Program-made: the position numbers and the translations under genes
Notes under the pieces: model-generated
Databases searched by the model: none
Told to the model about the DNA's origin: nothing
Seen by the model: the letters and a program-made list of their open reading frames with translations, nothing else
Part shown: positions 1 to 10,692 of the stretch, piece by piece
How the letters are laid out: each line of letters begins with the position of its first letter
How positions within the stretch are numbered: the first letter of the stretch is position 1
NCBI GenBank assembly: GCA_001692895.1
Contig: KV748218.1
Location: forward strand, 930,001-994,000
Direction of reading: 5' to 3'
DNA from: Cenococcum geophilum 1.58
Taxonomy: Eukaryota > Ascomycota > Dothideomycetes > Gloniales > Gloniaceae
Length of the DNA: 64,000 nt

Positions 1-2626
1 CGAAAAAGACAACGCTGGCGCCGTCGCAATAGCCGAGGTTGAGGCTAAGATTGCCGGATTGCAGGAGTCCAAGGTTACGAAAACAGCGGAGCTGGAAGAA
101 TGTAAATCTCAGAAGCACAAAGTGGAGAAAGAAGCACAGAAAGTCGAGGCTGAAATCGAGGAGGTGGCAAAAAAGGAGCCAGCCATTCAATCAAAGCTCT
201 CTGGCGCGAGACAGAAAGCAGATGAAGCGCGAGCAAGCCTTTCCGCTACTCAAACTCAGGGCAATGTTTTGACTGGTCTGATGCGTCTCAAGGAATCTGG
301 AAGAATTAACGGTTTCCATGGTCGTCTGGGCAATCTTGGGGCTATCGATCAGAAATATGATGTCGCTATTTCCACCGCCTGCCCTTCTCTCGATAATCTT
401 GTAGTTGACTCCGTGGAGGTCGGACAACAGTGTATCGACTATCTCAGGAAAAATAATCTGGGTCGTGCAAATTTTATTCTTCTGGACAGGCTAGCACAGC
501 GAGATCTTTCTCCTATTGAAACTCCGGAAAATGTCCCCCGATTGTTCGATTTAGTTAAACCGAAGCACGATAAGTTCAGGTCCGCCTTTTACAGTGTGCT
601 TCAAAACACTCTGGTTGCCCATGACCTGAAACAGGCAAACCGCATTGCGTACGGCGCAAAAAGATGGCGAGTTGTGACTCTTGATGGACAACTAATTGAC
701 AAGTCCGGTACCATGAGCGGAGGTGGCACTCGAGTTGCCAAAGGAGGCATGTCATCTAAGCTCGCAGCCGATGTCTCAAAAGATCAAGTTGCTAAATTGG
801 AAGCGGACAGAGATGCATTGGAGCAAAACTATGCAGAATTACAACAGCAGCAACGCGACTTGGAAAGCTCTCTCCGCAACCTTAAGGATCAAATACCACA
901 ACTTGAAACTAAGGCACAGAAGCTGGCTTTAGAGTTTGACAGCTATGACCGAAACATTGCCGACTCTCAGCGCCGCACCAACGAGCTGAATGCTGAGCAA
1001 CAGACTTCAAAGTCAGACAAAGGTCGGATCTCATCCCTGGAGAAGAGTATTGCCAGTATGGAGAAGGAAGTCTCAAAGCTCCATGCGGAAACATCAGGTG
1101 TGGAGGAAGAGATTAAGGCACTGCAAGATAAGATCATGGAAGTTGGTGGTGTGAAGCTCCGTAGTCAGAAAGCCAAAGTCGACGGCTTGAAGGAGCAGAT
1201 CGACACTCTGACTGAAGGAGTCTCTACTGCAGAGGTCGCGAAAGCTAAAGCGGAGAAACAGAAAGCTAAGCACGAGAAGGCTTGTGCAGAAGCAACGTCA
1301 GAACTAGAGAATGCTGCAGTAGAGGCGGAGAAGGTCGAGGAAGATATGAAGACCCAGTCTAGAGATGCTTCAGGATCGAAGCAACAAGCAGAAGAGGCAC
1401 AAGAGGTAAGCTACAGTTTTTGTCATGATATTTAGGCATTCCCTAACATAGGAATAGGCTCTGGAGGCCAAGAAGGAGGAGCTTCAAGCCTTGAAAGCAG
1501 AACTTGATGAAAAGACTGCAGAGCTTAATGAGACTCGGGCTGTAGAAATCGAGATGCGGAACAAACTCGAGGAGAATCAGAAGATCCTAGTTGATTTCCA
1601 GAAACGTCTGCGGGTTTGGCAAGATAAGCTAAACAAGCTCTCTGTCCAGAACATAAGGTATTAATCCCGATCTTTTAGTTATATCACTTCTAACATGTAG
1701 CAGTGATCTTGGCGAAGAACAGGAAGCTGAAAGCTTACCCACTTATACGAAAGACGAACTTCTCGACATGAACAAGGACACCCTCAAACAAGAAATCGCT
1801 GCTCTTGAAGAGAAAAACGAAAACATCAACGTCGACTTGGGTGTCCTAGCTGAGTACCGGAAACGTGTCGAAGAGCACGCTTCACGCAGCCTCGATCTCG
1901 CGGAAGCCGTTGCAGCACGCGATGCAGCCAAGAAGCGTTGTGATGACCTCCGCCGACTACGCCTCGAAGGCTTCATGGAGGGTTTCAGCACCATCTCGCT
2001 GCGGCTAAAGGAAATGTATCAAATGATTACCATGGGCGGAAATGCCGAACTAGAACTCGTCGACTCATTGGATCCATTCTCGGAAGGCATCCTATTTAGT
2101 GTCATGCCACCGAAAAAGAGCTGGAAGAACATCTCGAATTTGAGTGGTGGCGAAAAGACGCTGAGCAGTTTGGCACTGGTCTTTGCGTTACATCACTATA
2201 AGCCTACACCGCTATATGTCATGGACGAAATTGATGCGGCATTGGATTTTAGGAATGTAAGTTTCCCAGTTCTATATTGGAAAAACATCCTTGGATATGA
2301 CAGCTAATATACACTCTGAAGGTTTCAATCGTTGCAAGTTACATCAAAGAGAGGACGAAGAATGCCCAATTCATTGTTATCTCGCTTCGAAACAACATGG
2401 TCAGTTGAGCTAGATGGACACCTTGCACTATGATAACGCGGTGACCTAACAGTGTAATAGTTCGAACTTGCTTCTCGACTGGTGGGAGTATACAAGGTCA
2501 ATCATATGGTAGGATCCACCACTTTTACTATGAAGTTGAAGTTGATATTTAGTGCTGACTTTTCTTGTCCTCTAGACCAAAAGCGTGACGCTGGAGAACA
2601 AGGATTACATTGTTGGGCGAGCGTAA
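1..2626 (+). CDS. SMC4: SMC4, condensin subunit (3' part; 5' end outside window)
   Basis: ATPase subunit of condensin, which pairs with SMC2 to compact chromosomes. Open in frame from base 2, so the N-terminal Walker A head and first coiled coil lie off the window. Exons by reading-frame continuity: 2-1405, 1458-1657, 1704-2256, 2322-2399, 2461-2508, 2576-2626; introns of 52, 46, 65, 61 and 67 nt, all GT-AG. That gives 777 residues. Seen in order: end of a coiled coil; the hinge (about 263-755, from LTGLMRLKESGRINGFHGRL to SGTMSGGGTR); a long Glu/Lys/Gln-rich coiled coil; the C-terminal head with ABC signature LSGGEKTLSSLALVFALH (about 2140) and Walker B PLYVMDEIDAALD (about 2209). The C-terminal IVASYIKERTKNAQFIVISL is typical of SMC4. 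No RIP-type stops. Family certain; SMC4 rather than another SMC rests on hinge and tail. Confidence 0.96.
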
Positions 2627-3127
2627 TTATGCATAATTCCATATGGTTTCGAGGGTCGTGAACATGGCGTTTTGGTTGCGCAGGTTAGCGTTTGACATCG
2701 TAGGACTGGGGTTGCAAGGCTGAGACGTTGGTGCTGACAGTGGATACGTTTCTTTATGGGAGGCCTTATTGATGATAAGATGGGATCTTTTTATCTTTTC
2801 TTGGTAGGCGGTTTCAGGGGGTTCAGGGATGAGTATTTGAACGTGAGAAGCTTGATATACCAGTTCATGGTTTAGATGAGCCTACACCAGACGAGTCATG
2901 ATCATTAAATGCCAATGCCTTTCAGGGCCTTTACTGCTTTAGAAGATTAATTCATACTCGAAAATCTCCGTCACGCTCAACAAGGTATCCGACCTTCGGT
3001 GTCCCCCCCTGTGTGCGCGCGCAACACAGCAATTTCAGTAATCACTAGTCAAGTGCACCATCCAGCGTAGATACTATGCGCTTGCCAAAAGAGCTTCAAG
3101 TCCGCCAGAAGCAAGGTTCTTGCAGCC
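2627..3127. other. Intergenic, SMC4 3' flank
   Basis: Normal base composition, no supported gene. A short purine/pyrimidine alternation (gtgtgcgcgcgcaacac) lies near 3010-3027. It ends where the foldback palindrome begins. Confidence 0.6.
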
Positions 3128-3206
3128 TTCGCTACAATTACTATATGCAGTTGGTGGCAGTCAAGCGAAATTGGATGCGCGTACCGAATTTTACGCGCAT
3201 CCAATA
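3128..3206. repeat. Foldback palindrome, left arm and start of right arm
   Basis: Left arm 3128-3183 (starts ttcgctacaattactata), loop ccgaattt 3184-3191, right arm beginning 3192-3206. The right arm continues after the pogo element at 18777-18817. Joined across pogo, the 56-nt arms differ at one position. A third, diverged arm lies at 28841-28896. It looks like a small foldback/MITE unit that served as the pogo target. Confidence 0.75.
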
Positions 3207-3258
3207 ACGGGTTAGCCACCCAGACGAGACAGCCACCCATTCGAGACAGTGCACGGAC
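3207..3258 (+). repeat. pogo TIR, left
   Basis: About 52 bp, pairing with 18723-18774 in inverted orientation with a handful of mismatches around position 33-36. Preceded by the TA target. Confidence 0.88.
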
Positions 3259-3312
3259 TCTCGCCAAAATCAAATATCAATTTGATATCAAAATCAACCC
3301 AAATCTACCCTA

Positions 3313-4022
3313 TTACATAAATACACTATAATCCATTGGTAGTTCCTTCCAAACCTTCTTTGCAAAGGTAATAACTCCTTATAATGCAGCCCTCCTTTCC
3401 TTTGCTGTAGCCTCTTCCTATTCCTTTTAAAGCTTTTCCTTATTCTTTTTTTAAGCCTTAGCTATAGATAGAACTCGCGCCTTCCTATATGCAGCTTTTG
3501 TCTTACTATAACGCTACTTCTTCTGCTTTTTAAGAAGCTCTTAATTCGTTCGCTTAAGGATTATATTATTAGCTACCGTACTTAAGGTAAACTGCTGAAT
3601 ATTGTATATAACTTTAGAATGAAAGGGTAATGCACCTTATAAAAGCTGCCTAAATATAGCCGTAAGTTTCTCCTCTATGGAAGGAGATATAGGTATATTA
3701 AATTAATGGCCGTTCTTGTCCGTAAAGCTTATGTAAGGAGTCGTTCGCTAAGCCGTTAGCTAAATCTTTTATAAAATAACTGAAGGATTAAACGGTAGAA
3801 GGCCTATTACCCGCTATGTACTTACTATATTAGTGGGTAATATAGCTTTATATCGTGCAGCTTAGTAATACTTAAGGAACTTAGGCTTAATAATATTAAT
3901 AGCTCTATAAAAGGTAAAGTCGTAGAGACGCTTTTTATAGGCTTTTACTAAAGGACTAAATATACCAATATTTAGGGGTTAAAGTAGGTGTGTTAAATAA
4001 GGTAGTAAATAAAGAGGGATAA
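3313..4022 (-). pseudogene. pogo transposase, C-terminal part
   Basis: Minus-strand coding remnant ending at stop codon 3313-3315, after codons for a Lys/Arg/Glu-rich tail (about 3350-3540) as seen at the C terminus of fungal pogo transposases. Interrupted by in-frame TAG/TAA where CAG/CAA would be expected. It joins the N-terminal part at 17765-18665: 710 + 901 = 1,611 nt, exactly 537 codons, so the Gypsy insertion is the only length change needed. I did not assign the DDE/D residues individually. Confidence 0.75.
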
Positions 4023-4446
4023 TGTTATAAACGCTTTAAGTACGATGTTACGACTACTTAGGGAAGAGTTGGAAGAAGCTAGTTAGTTAATTTAGGTACG
4101 GTCCAGGATAGAGCCAATAGAGCTATATAATAAGGAATGGTAACTAAGGTCATGTAATATAATCTATATAATCTATATAATCTATATAATCCGTAATAAA
4201 GCAAATAGAGTACACGTACATTATATATAAGAAGGATTTCATAGGAGTACGGTTGTGTATTTAAAGGACCACGGTCCCTACCTAAATAGTTCCTTCCTTA
4301 TAGTAATTATCAGAATATAATTAAAGTTAATCTGTTAGGCAACCACTCTACTAGTTATTATTACGTTATTAACTTTAACTTATATTACCTACATACCTAG
4401 CCTATTAACGAGCCTATTGTAGTACCTACTACAAGGTTCCGTTATA
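4023..4446 (+). repeat. Gypsy copy A left LTR
   Basis: Begins tgttataaacgcttt and ends aaggttccgttata. Direct repeat of 17345-17759; the differences I see are mostly C/T and G/A, plus a short ctatataat repeat-number change near 4155-4190. The last bases derive from CCGTTACA, as in copy B. Confidence 0.92.
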
Positions 4447-4837
4447 TAATTACTACCTAGTTACGGTATTAAGTATAGAAAGTTAAACAATATACCACTA
4501 AAAGCAGCCACTACGACGCTATCGACGGCGGCAACTACTTTAAGGTTAGGTAACACTAGTATAGCGGACACTAACTTATAGCAACCTATAACAGTTAGAT
4601 AGTTATAAGAGATAGTTAACTAGTTAATAGAAAACAATATAATATTAGAAAATAAGATTAATAGGATAAGGATAGCAAAGATTAAGCTACTATTAATTAA
4701 AAGGTACTTAGGGGAGAAATCTAAACTTAAAGGATTCCTTACGTAAATGCACTTTAAGGTTATACAGGAAGGGGTAAAACATCGGGAAAATATTCGCAGG
4801 ATGAGATTCAAGTAGACTTTGGTTTTCGCGTTTCGCG

Positions 4838-5205
4838 TAATTGACATGCAATTTGACCAACTTAACACGCAATTAACTAACTTAATACGCAGTTGACCTA
4901 CTTAATATACAATTTAACTAACTTAACACGCAGTTAACCTACTTAATATATAATTTAACTAACTTAATATATAGTTAACCTACTTAATATATAATTTAAC
5001 TAACTTAATATATAGTTAACCTACTTAATATATAATTTAATTAACTTAATACGCAGTTAACCTACTTAATATACAATTTAACTAACTTAATATGCAGTTA
5101 ACCTACTTAATAACTTTAAAAGCTAACTGCATATCCTTTAACACGCAGTTAACCTACTTAATAACTTTAAAAGCTAACTGTATATTTCTTAACGTGCGAT
5201 TAAGG
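4838..5205 (+). repeat. Tandem array 1, unit about 40 bp
   Basis: About eight units of the type acttaatacgcagttaacc followed by tacttaatatacaatttaac. Units vary mostly at CA/TA, as expected from RIP. Confidence 0.8.
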
Positions 5206-5290
5206 TAAAGTTATATACTATATATTTAACTATTATATATAATCTTATATAATCTTATACAATCTCATACAATCTTATAGTCTTATTACT

Positions 5291-5652
5291 TAGAGGCTCT
5301 ACATAAGGCTCTATACAAAGCTCTACGTACAGAGGCTCTATACGAAGCTCTGCGTATAGAGGCTCTATACAAAGCTCTACACGAAGCTCTGCGTACAGAG
5401 GCTCTGCACGAAGCTCTGCGCATAGAGGCTCTGCACAAAGCTCTGCACGAAGCTCTGCACGAGGCTCTGCGCGAGGGTCTGCGCGAGGGTCTGCGCGAAG
5501 CTCTGCGTACAGAGGCTCTGCACGAGGCTCTGCGCGAAGCTCTGCGTACAGAGGCTCTGCACGAGGCTCTGCGAGAAGCTCTGCGTACAGAGGCTCTACA
5601 CGAGGCTCTGCGCGAAGCTCTACGTACAGAGGCTCTACACGAAGCTCTGCAT
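5291..5652 (+). repeat. Tandem array 2, 12-bp unit gctctgcacgaa
   Basis: About 30 units. The first ~100 bp carry CA-to-TA and G-to-A changes (gctctatacgaa), the rest are nearly clean. The same unit forms the array at 29247-29792. Confidence 0.85.
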
Positions 5653-5760
5653 CGGGTCCCCGCTATATTCCCGATAGCCTCTACACGTGCCTCTACCCTA
5701 TATAGCCACCTTATTTTTTACCCTTCCTTTCTTCTTTATATCCTCCCTACCTAGGGAGGC

Positions 5761-6585
5761 ACTAGAACGGCAGCTAGTAGAGGACCGTTGCTAGAACTAG
5801 ACGACCATCGCTAAAACTAGATAACCGTTACTAGAATTAGATAACTATCGCTAGCTAGATAACCGTTGCCAGAACTAGACAACCGTTACTAGAGCTAGAC
5901 AATTATTACTAAAACTAGACGACCGTCGCTAGCTAGATAACCGTTACTAAAACTAGACAACTATTGCTAGCTAGATAACTATTACTAGAACTAGACGACT
6001 ATCGCTAGAACTAGACAACCGTTACTAGCTAGGCGACTATTACTAGAACTAGATAACTATTGCTAGAACTAAATAACCGTTACTAGCTAGACGACCATTA
6101 CTAGAACTAGATAACCGTTGCTAGAGCTAGATAACCATCGCTAGAACTAGACGACTATTACTAAAACTAGATAACTATTGCTAGAACTAGACGACTGTTA
6201 CTAGAACTAGATAACCGTTACTAGAGCTAGACAACCGTTGCTAGAACTAGATAACTATTGCTAGCTAAATAACCGTTATTAGAACTAGATAACCGTTACT
6301 AGAGCTAGACAATTATTGCCAGAACTAGACAATCGTTGCTAGCTAGATAACTATTACTAGAACTAAACGACTATTACTAGAACTAAACGACTGTCGCTAG
6401 AACTAGATAACCGTCACTAGCTAGATAACCGTTACTAGAACTAGACAATCGTCGCTAGAACTAGACAACCGTTGCTAAAACTAGACGACCGTTATTAGAA
6501 CTAGATAACCGTTACTAGAGCTAGACAACTATTACTAGAACTAGATAACTATTACTAGAACTAGATAACCGTCGCTAAAGCTAAA
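5761..6585 (+). repeat. Tandem array 3, 20-22-bp unit
   Basis: Roughly 35-40 units of agaactagataaccgttact with C/T and G/A variation. No unique spacers between units, so not CRISPR-like. Confidence 0.85.
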
Positions 6586-6640
6586 TAATAACAATTAGCC
6601 AGCTAACACTATAAATAATTTAATTAATTAATTAAATTAA

Positions 6641-7040
6641 GGTAGTATAGATAGGTAGGTATAAATAGGTAGATGCTAATAGGTAGGTAGATATAGATAG
6701 GTAAGTAAATATAGATAGGTAAGTAGATATAAATAGGCAGGTAGATATAAATAGGTAAGTAGATATAGATAGGCAAGTAGATATAAATAGGTAGGTAAAT
6801 ATTAACAGGTGGGTAGATATAAATAGGTAAGTAGATATAAACAAGTAGATATAAATAGGTAGATAGATATAGATAGGTAAGCAGATATAGATAGGTAGGT
6901 AAATACTAACGGGTAGATAAATATAGATAGGTAGGTAGATATAGATAGGTAGGTAAATGCAGACAAGTAGATATAGATAGGTAGGCGATATAAATAGGTA
7001 GGCGATGTAGGCAGGTAGGTAAGTTCATAGGTAGATAGAT
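6641..7040 (+). repeat. Tandem array 4, 16-20-bp unit
   Basis: Units of the type agataggtaggtagatata with length variation. Followed by AT-rich DNA to about 7190. Confidence 0.8.
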
Positions 7041-7195
7041 AAAAGAGAACTATCGCTATATTATATTAAATTATCTAAAATAATAATATTTATTTTACTA
7101 GCCTTATAAATAGCTTTAAAATAGCTTTTATTTATTTAAAATATATTATTAGTATAAAAGAGGTAAATATAATTATAGTTGCTAAATGCGTAGAT

Positions 7196-7242
7196 TGCTG
7201 GTAGGTTGCGCGTAGGTTGCGCGCAGGCTGCGCGCAGGCTGT
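7196..7242 (+). repeat. Tandem array 5, 11-bp GC-rich unit
   Basis: Four to five copies of ggttgcgcgta / ggctgcgcgca. Retains CpG and CpA, unlike its surroundings. Confidence 0.65.
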
Positions 7243-10200
7243 GTGTTAAAAAAATACGACATAGGCTAGTCGGTCGAGTTGCTAAATGCCCTCAACTGCG
7301 CGCCAATTGCGTCAACCACCAACCATTGAGGCCATTGAAAGGGTACTATATTTTGCCGATGAACTACCAATACTTATGGATTGAATAGCCTACATAGGAC
7401 TATTCCTATTAGGAAGAGTACTTAAGTAGTTTAAGCCTTACCTTATAGAAATATAGGTAAATGAAATAACGACCACCAATTAAGACATACGGTTTATATT
7501 TTTAAGCTAGGAAGGATTCGCGGAATAACTTATATAAATATTTAGAGACCCAGAGGCAGTAACCACGGTGAAAAGAAAACTCTAAAATATTATATAACGA
7601 ACCTTAGCAATTAAGTACACAATGTAGTTCTAAACGTTAGTAATATAAGTAGAGTAAAATAATAGGGCGCTTATAGCATAGTATAAGTAAGGACTTAAGG
7701 CTAAAGTCTAGAACGTAATTATCCTAATAGAAGATGCGGACACCCTAAGGGAACTAATAGATTAAGTAATTAAGATTAATAATTAGATCTACTAAAGGGA
7801 ATAGACTAAAAGAAGTTAGGATAGAGTTTTATAATTATATAAGGCGTAGAGTACACATTAACTAAAGCTAAGTTAGAAACTATAGTATGGCGTAGAGCTA
7901 ATGGACCTAAGTAGTACTAAAGAAGCCTATAAAAAATAGAGTAAGAAACCGTAGAAACCTAAAGGTTAAGGATTTAGTAATTATAGGACTAAAAAGTAGA
8001 GGCTAAACTAGGGATCTTAGTAGTAGAAGATGTTTAGGCGGACTTTATAACAAAGTTAATAGTTTAAAGATGGAGCTTATATAAATTACGGAAAACAAGA
8101 TTACTTTATAAGGGATTATAAATATGGTTAAAGTTACTATATAATAAAGGGAACTAGACTAGTAGTAGAAGACATATATATATAAAGGGATAATAGTATA
8201 CTATAAGGAACAAAAGAATGTTTAATTAAAAGTTTTACGTTTTATTATAATAACATATACCGGATTTATAAGAACGCTAAGTATAGCGCAAGCTATTAGC
8301 TATAAAAGCCACAACCTATAAAATATAGAGGAACCAGCAAACTAGTTCGCAGATCGGATATTAAGGACGATAAATTTAATATAGGTAAAACATTTTATAA
8401 CAATAAGGTAATAAAGGCAGCTTACTAGAAGTATATAGACCTTAGAGATGTTATATAAGAGGTAGAGGATAATTCTACTATAAAATAAGGAATATTAGTA
8501 GGGATTAAGACCCCACTAAACACGATGTCTATCGCTTTATAAGACGTAAGAGAAGTAGGATAGTAAACTACTTTGGCACTTAATAAAGGCAAAAGGCTAA
8601 AGGCTTAAGATTCTTAAGACGAGATAAAAGACGACTAAAATTCTTAAGACGAGATAAGGTATACCTAAGGACCTATAATAGACAGAAACCAATAAAGTAG
8701 GGTAGTAGCTTAGTTTAAAGATATATAAATAAGCTTAGGACAGAGTTTCCTACGGGTATAAGACTCTTAAGATAAGATAAGTAAGATTTAAGACTCTTAA
8801 AATGAGATAAGGACACTAAGTAAGCCTAGTTAGACTAAGGTAGGAGCTAAGCTTAAGTTAGAAGCTAGCTTAGGATTAAGAATTCTATAAGACTAAGACT
8901 TTAAGACATAAATAAGGACTATTAACTAGATTAGAGAATCTATAGCATAAATAGTAACTAGACTAAGAGACAGATATATAGACCTAGAGGACTTACTAGG
9001 AGAATGTAGTGTTTAGCCTAAAGATCGAAACGTTAATACTAAAATTAAGAAGTAAGAAGACTTTAAGGATCTAAGCGTAAGACGTAAACTAAAAGAAACT
9101 ATAGAAGAATTTAGGTAATAAATTGTCGTATAGTAAGAACAGAAACTAGATAAGAGATCTAGTATATTGGAACGTATAATGGATAGAGTACTAGTACGAA
9201 GAATTACTAATAGGCCTAGAATAGGTATACTAAAAGCTAAGTAGCTTACTAAACTAGAATAAGAAGAAGATCTAAGAATTCTAACTAGGTTTAAGAAACA
9301 ATATACTAAAGGCTATTATAATATAGTAATAAGAAGATACTTCCTTATGGATAAGCCGTATACACTCTAGCAGCTATACTAAAAGTGGTATAGACAAAGG
9401 CATAACGACAAGTAGGAAGATTTCTATATATTGTTAGATGAGAAAGTAATCTAGGACTACCCTATTACGGAAAAGGCTATAAATTATATTAAAGGAGCCT
9501 TAATTATAACGTTAAAGGATCTAGAGGAACAATTAGAGGACTAGAAAAGCGGGAGACGCATTTTAGTACCTATAAACNAAGTTATAACGTTTAGATTAGC
9601 ACGATAAAGGTTTAAACTTAAAGATAAAGACGAGCTAAGAGTTAACCTAAAACACTAAGTATACTATACGTTAGTATAGATTGCATATATAGATAATATA
9701 TATAATATATATAAAATACCTAAAAATAAGAATTAAAAATACCCTATAAGAATATATTAGCTAATAGAAGAGTAAAGATACTAAGATACTAAGTATATAT
9801 ATAGCTAGCATCTAGTAGAAGTTTAGGAGTTAGGAGACTTAATACTTTAGCTAGAAAGATTCCTTACGGAAGAATGCCTAGATGGATAATAGTAGTAGGA
9901 ATACCTAAAGAATATATGTCTACAGTATATTAAAGATAAAAAGCGAACTAAGTATTAGCTAAAAGTGGACTAAGTATAAACAGAATTAAGTAGCTAATAG
10001 TTAGGAAAAGTAGAGGCCTATAGAACTAAAGAGAACTAGTAATAGAGCCTTAGACCCTTAAAGGAATTTAAGAATAACACTTAAATTTATAAATTAAATA
10101 GTAAGATTAATAGTTTAAAGCGCTAATAGATAGTAGAGTAATGAGGAACTATATCTTACTAGCAGCAGTTAAAAGAATAGGATTACTATATAGAAAGAAG

Positions 10201-10595
10201 GAGCATCTTTACCTATTAGTAACAATTTTAGAAGATCTAATAGCCTATAGAGGAGGTATTATTAATCTTAAAATAGGACCTATTTAGTTAACTATTAAAG
10301 GGAGATAAATCGAGATATCTTTTGATATATTACCATTAGGGAATAATAAGGCAGTACTAAGAATGCCTTAGTTATAGGAATATAATCTAAAAATTAATTA
10401 GATTATAGGTCAAGTCGATATTAAGAATACTTAACGCCGTAAGATATAATAGTAAGCTAAGTTAGTATAGTACTAAGTAGGGGCAACCTATAAAGAAATG
10501 GAAAAAGGACTAAGTTATATACTAAAAAGATACCACAAGTATAGTAAGAAACTATAGTTACTAGAAAGTAAAAAGCTAGCAGATTATACAGCATG

Positions 10596-10692
10596 TGTAA
10601 GAGTATATATATTAGGTCCCGCCGCGCTTGCGACAGGTTCGCAAGCACTCTCAGTCTTTTTGGCCGTATGGCGACGTGGAGGCGGGCCACGT
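10596..10692. mobile_element. 97-bp GC-rich hairpin insertion
   Basis: Absent from the matching place in Gypsy copy B and flanked by a 9-bp duplication tacagcatg (10587-10595 and 10693-10701). It contains two perfect stems, GCTTGCGA/TCGCAAGC with loop caggt and ACGTGG/CCACGT, and an AT-rich stretch at its left end. Almost no RIP marks inside a strongly RIP-mutated host, so it probably arrived later or was too short to be affected. A short SINE-like insert is possible; I found no convincing pol III A box. Confidence 0.7.

Larger units (their letters stand above)
4781..7360. mobile_element. TIR element filled with minisatellites (unclassified, non-autonomous)
   Basis: 2,580 bp present in Gypsy copy A and absent from copy B. 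Left end atcgggaaaatattcgc (4781), right end ggtactatattttgccgat (ending 7360): imperfect inverted ends sharing ATCGG(G/C)AAAATAT. Target duplication aaac (4777-4780) / gaac (7361-7364). Removing the insert restores a 26-nt alignment with copy B without gaps. The inside consists mostly of five different tandem arrays; no coding region recognised. Confidence 0.72.

Noticed and set aside
5377..5562. Minus-strand ORF of QSFAQSLV-type repeats
   Set aside because: Same 12-bp array; not a gene.
5761..6585. CRISPR-like repeat array
   Set aside because: Units abut without unique spacers and the genome is fungal; ordinary minisatellite.
7206..7388. 60-codon ORF at the right end of the minisatellite element
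   Set aside because: Made of the 11-bp GC-rich repeat plus element end and host sequence; crosses the insertion boundary.
10596..10692. tRNA or 5S rRNA fragment
   Set aside because: A weak resemblance to a B box (ggttcgcaagc) and to the start of 5S on the minus strand, but no cloverleaf, A box or longer match.
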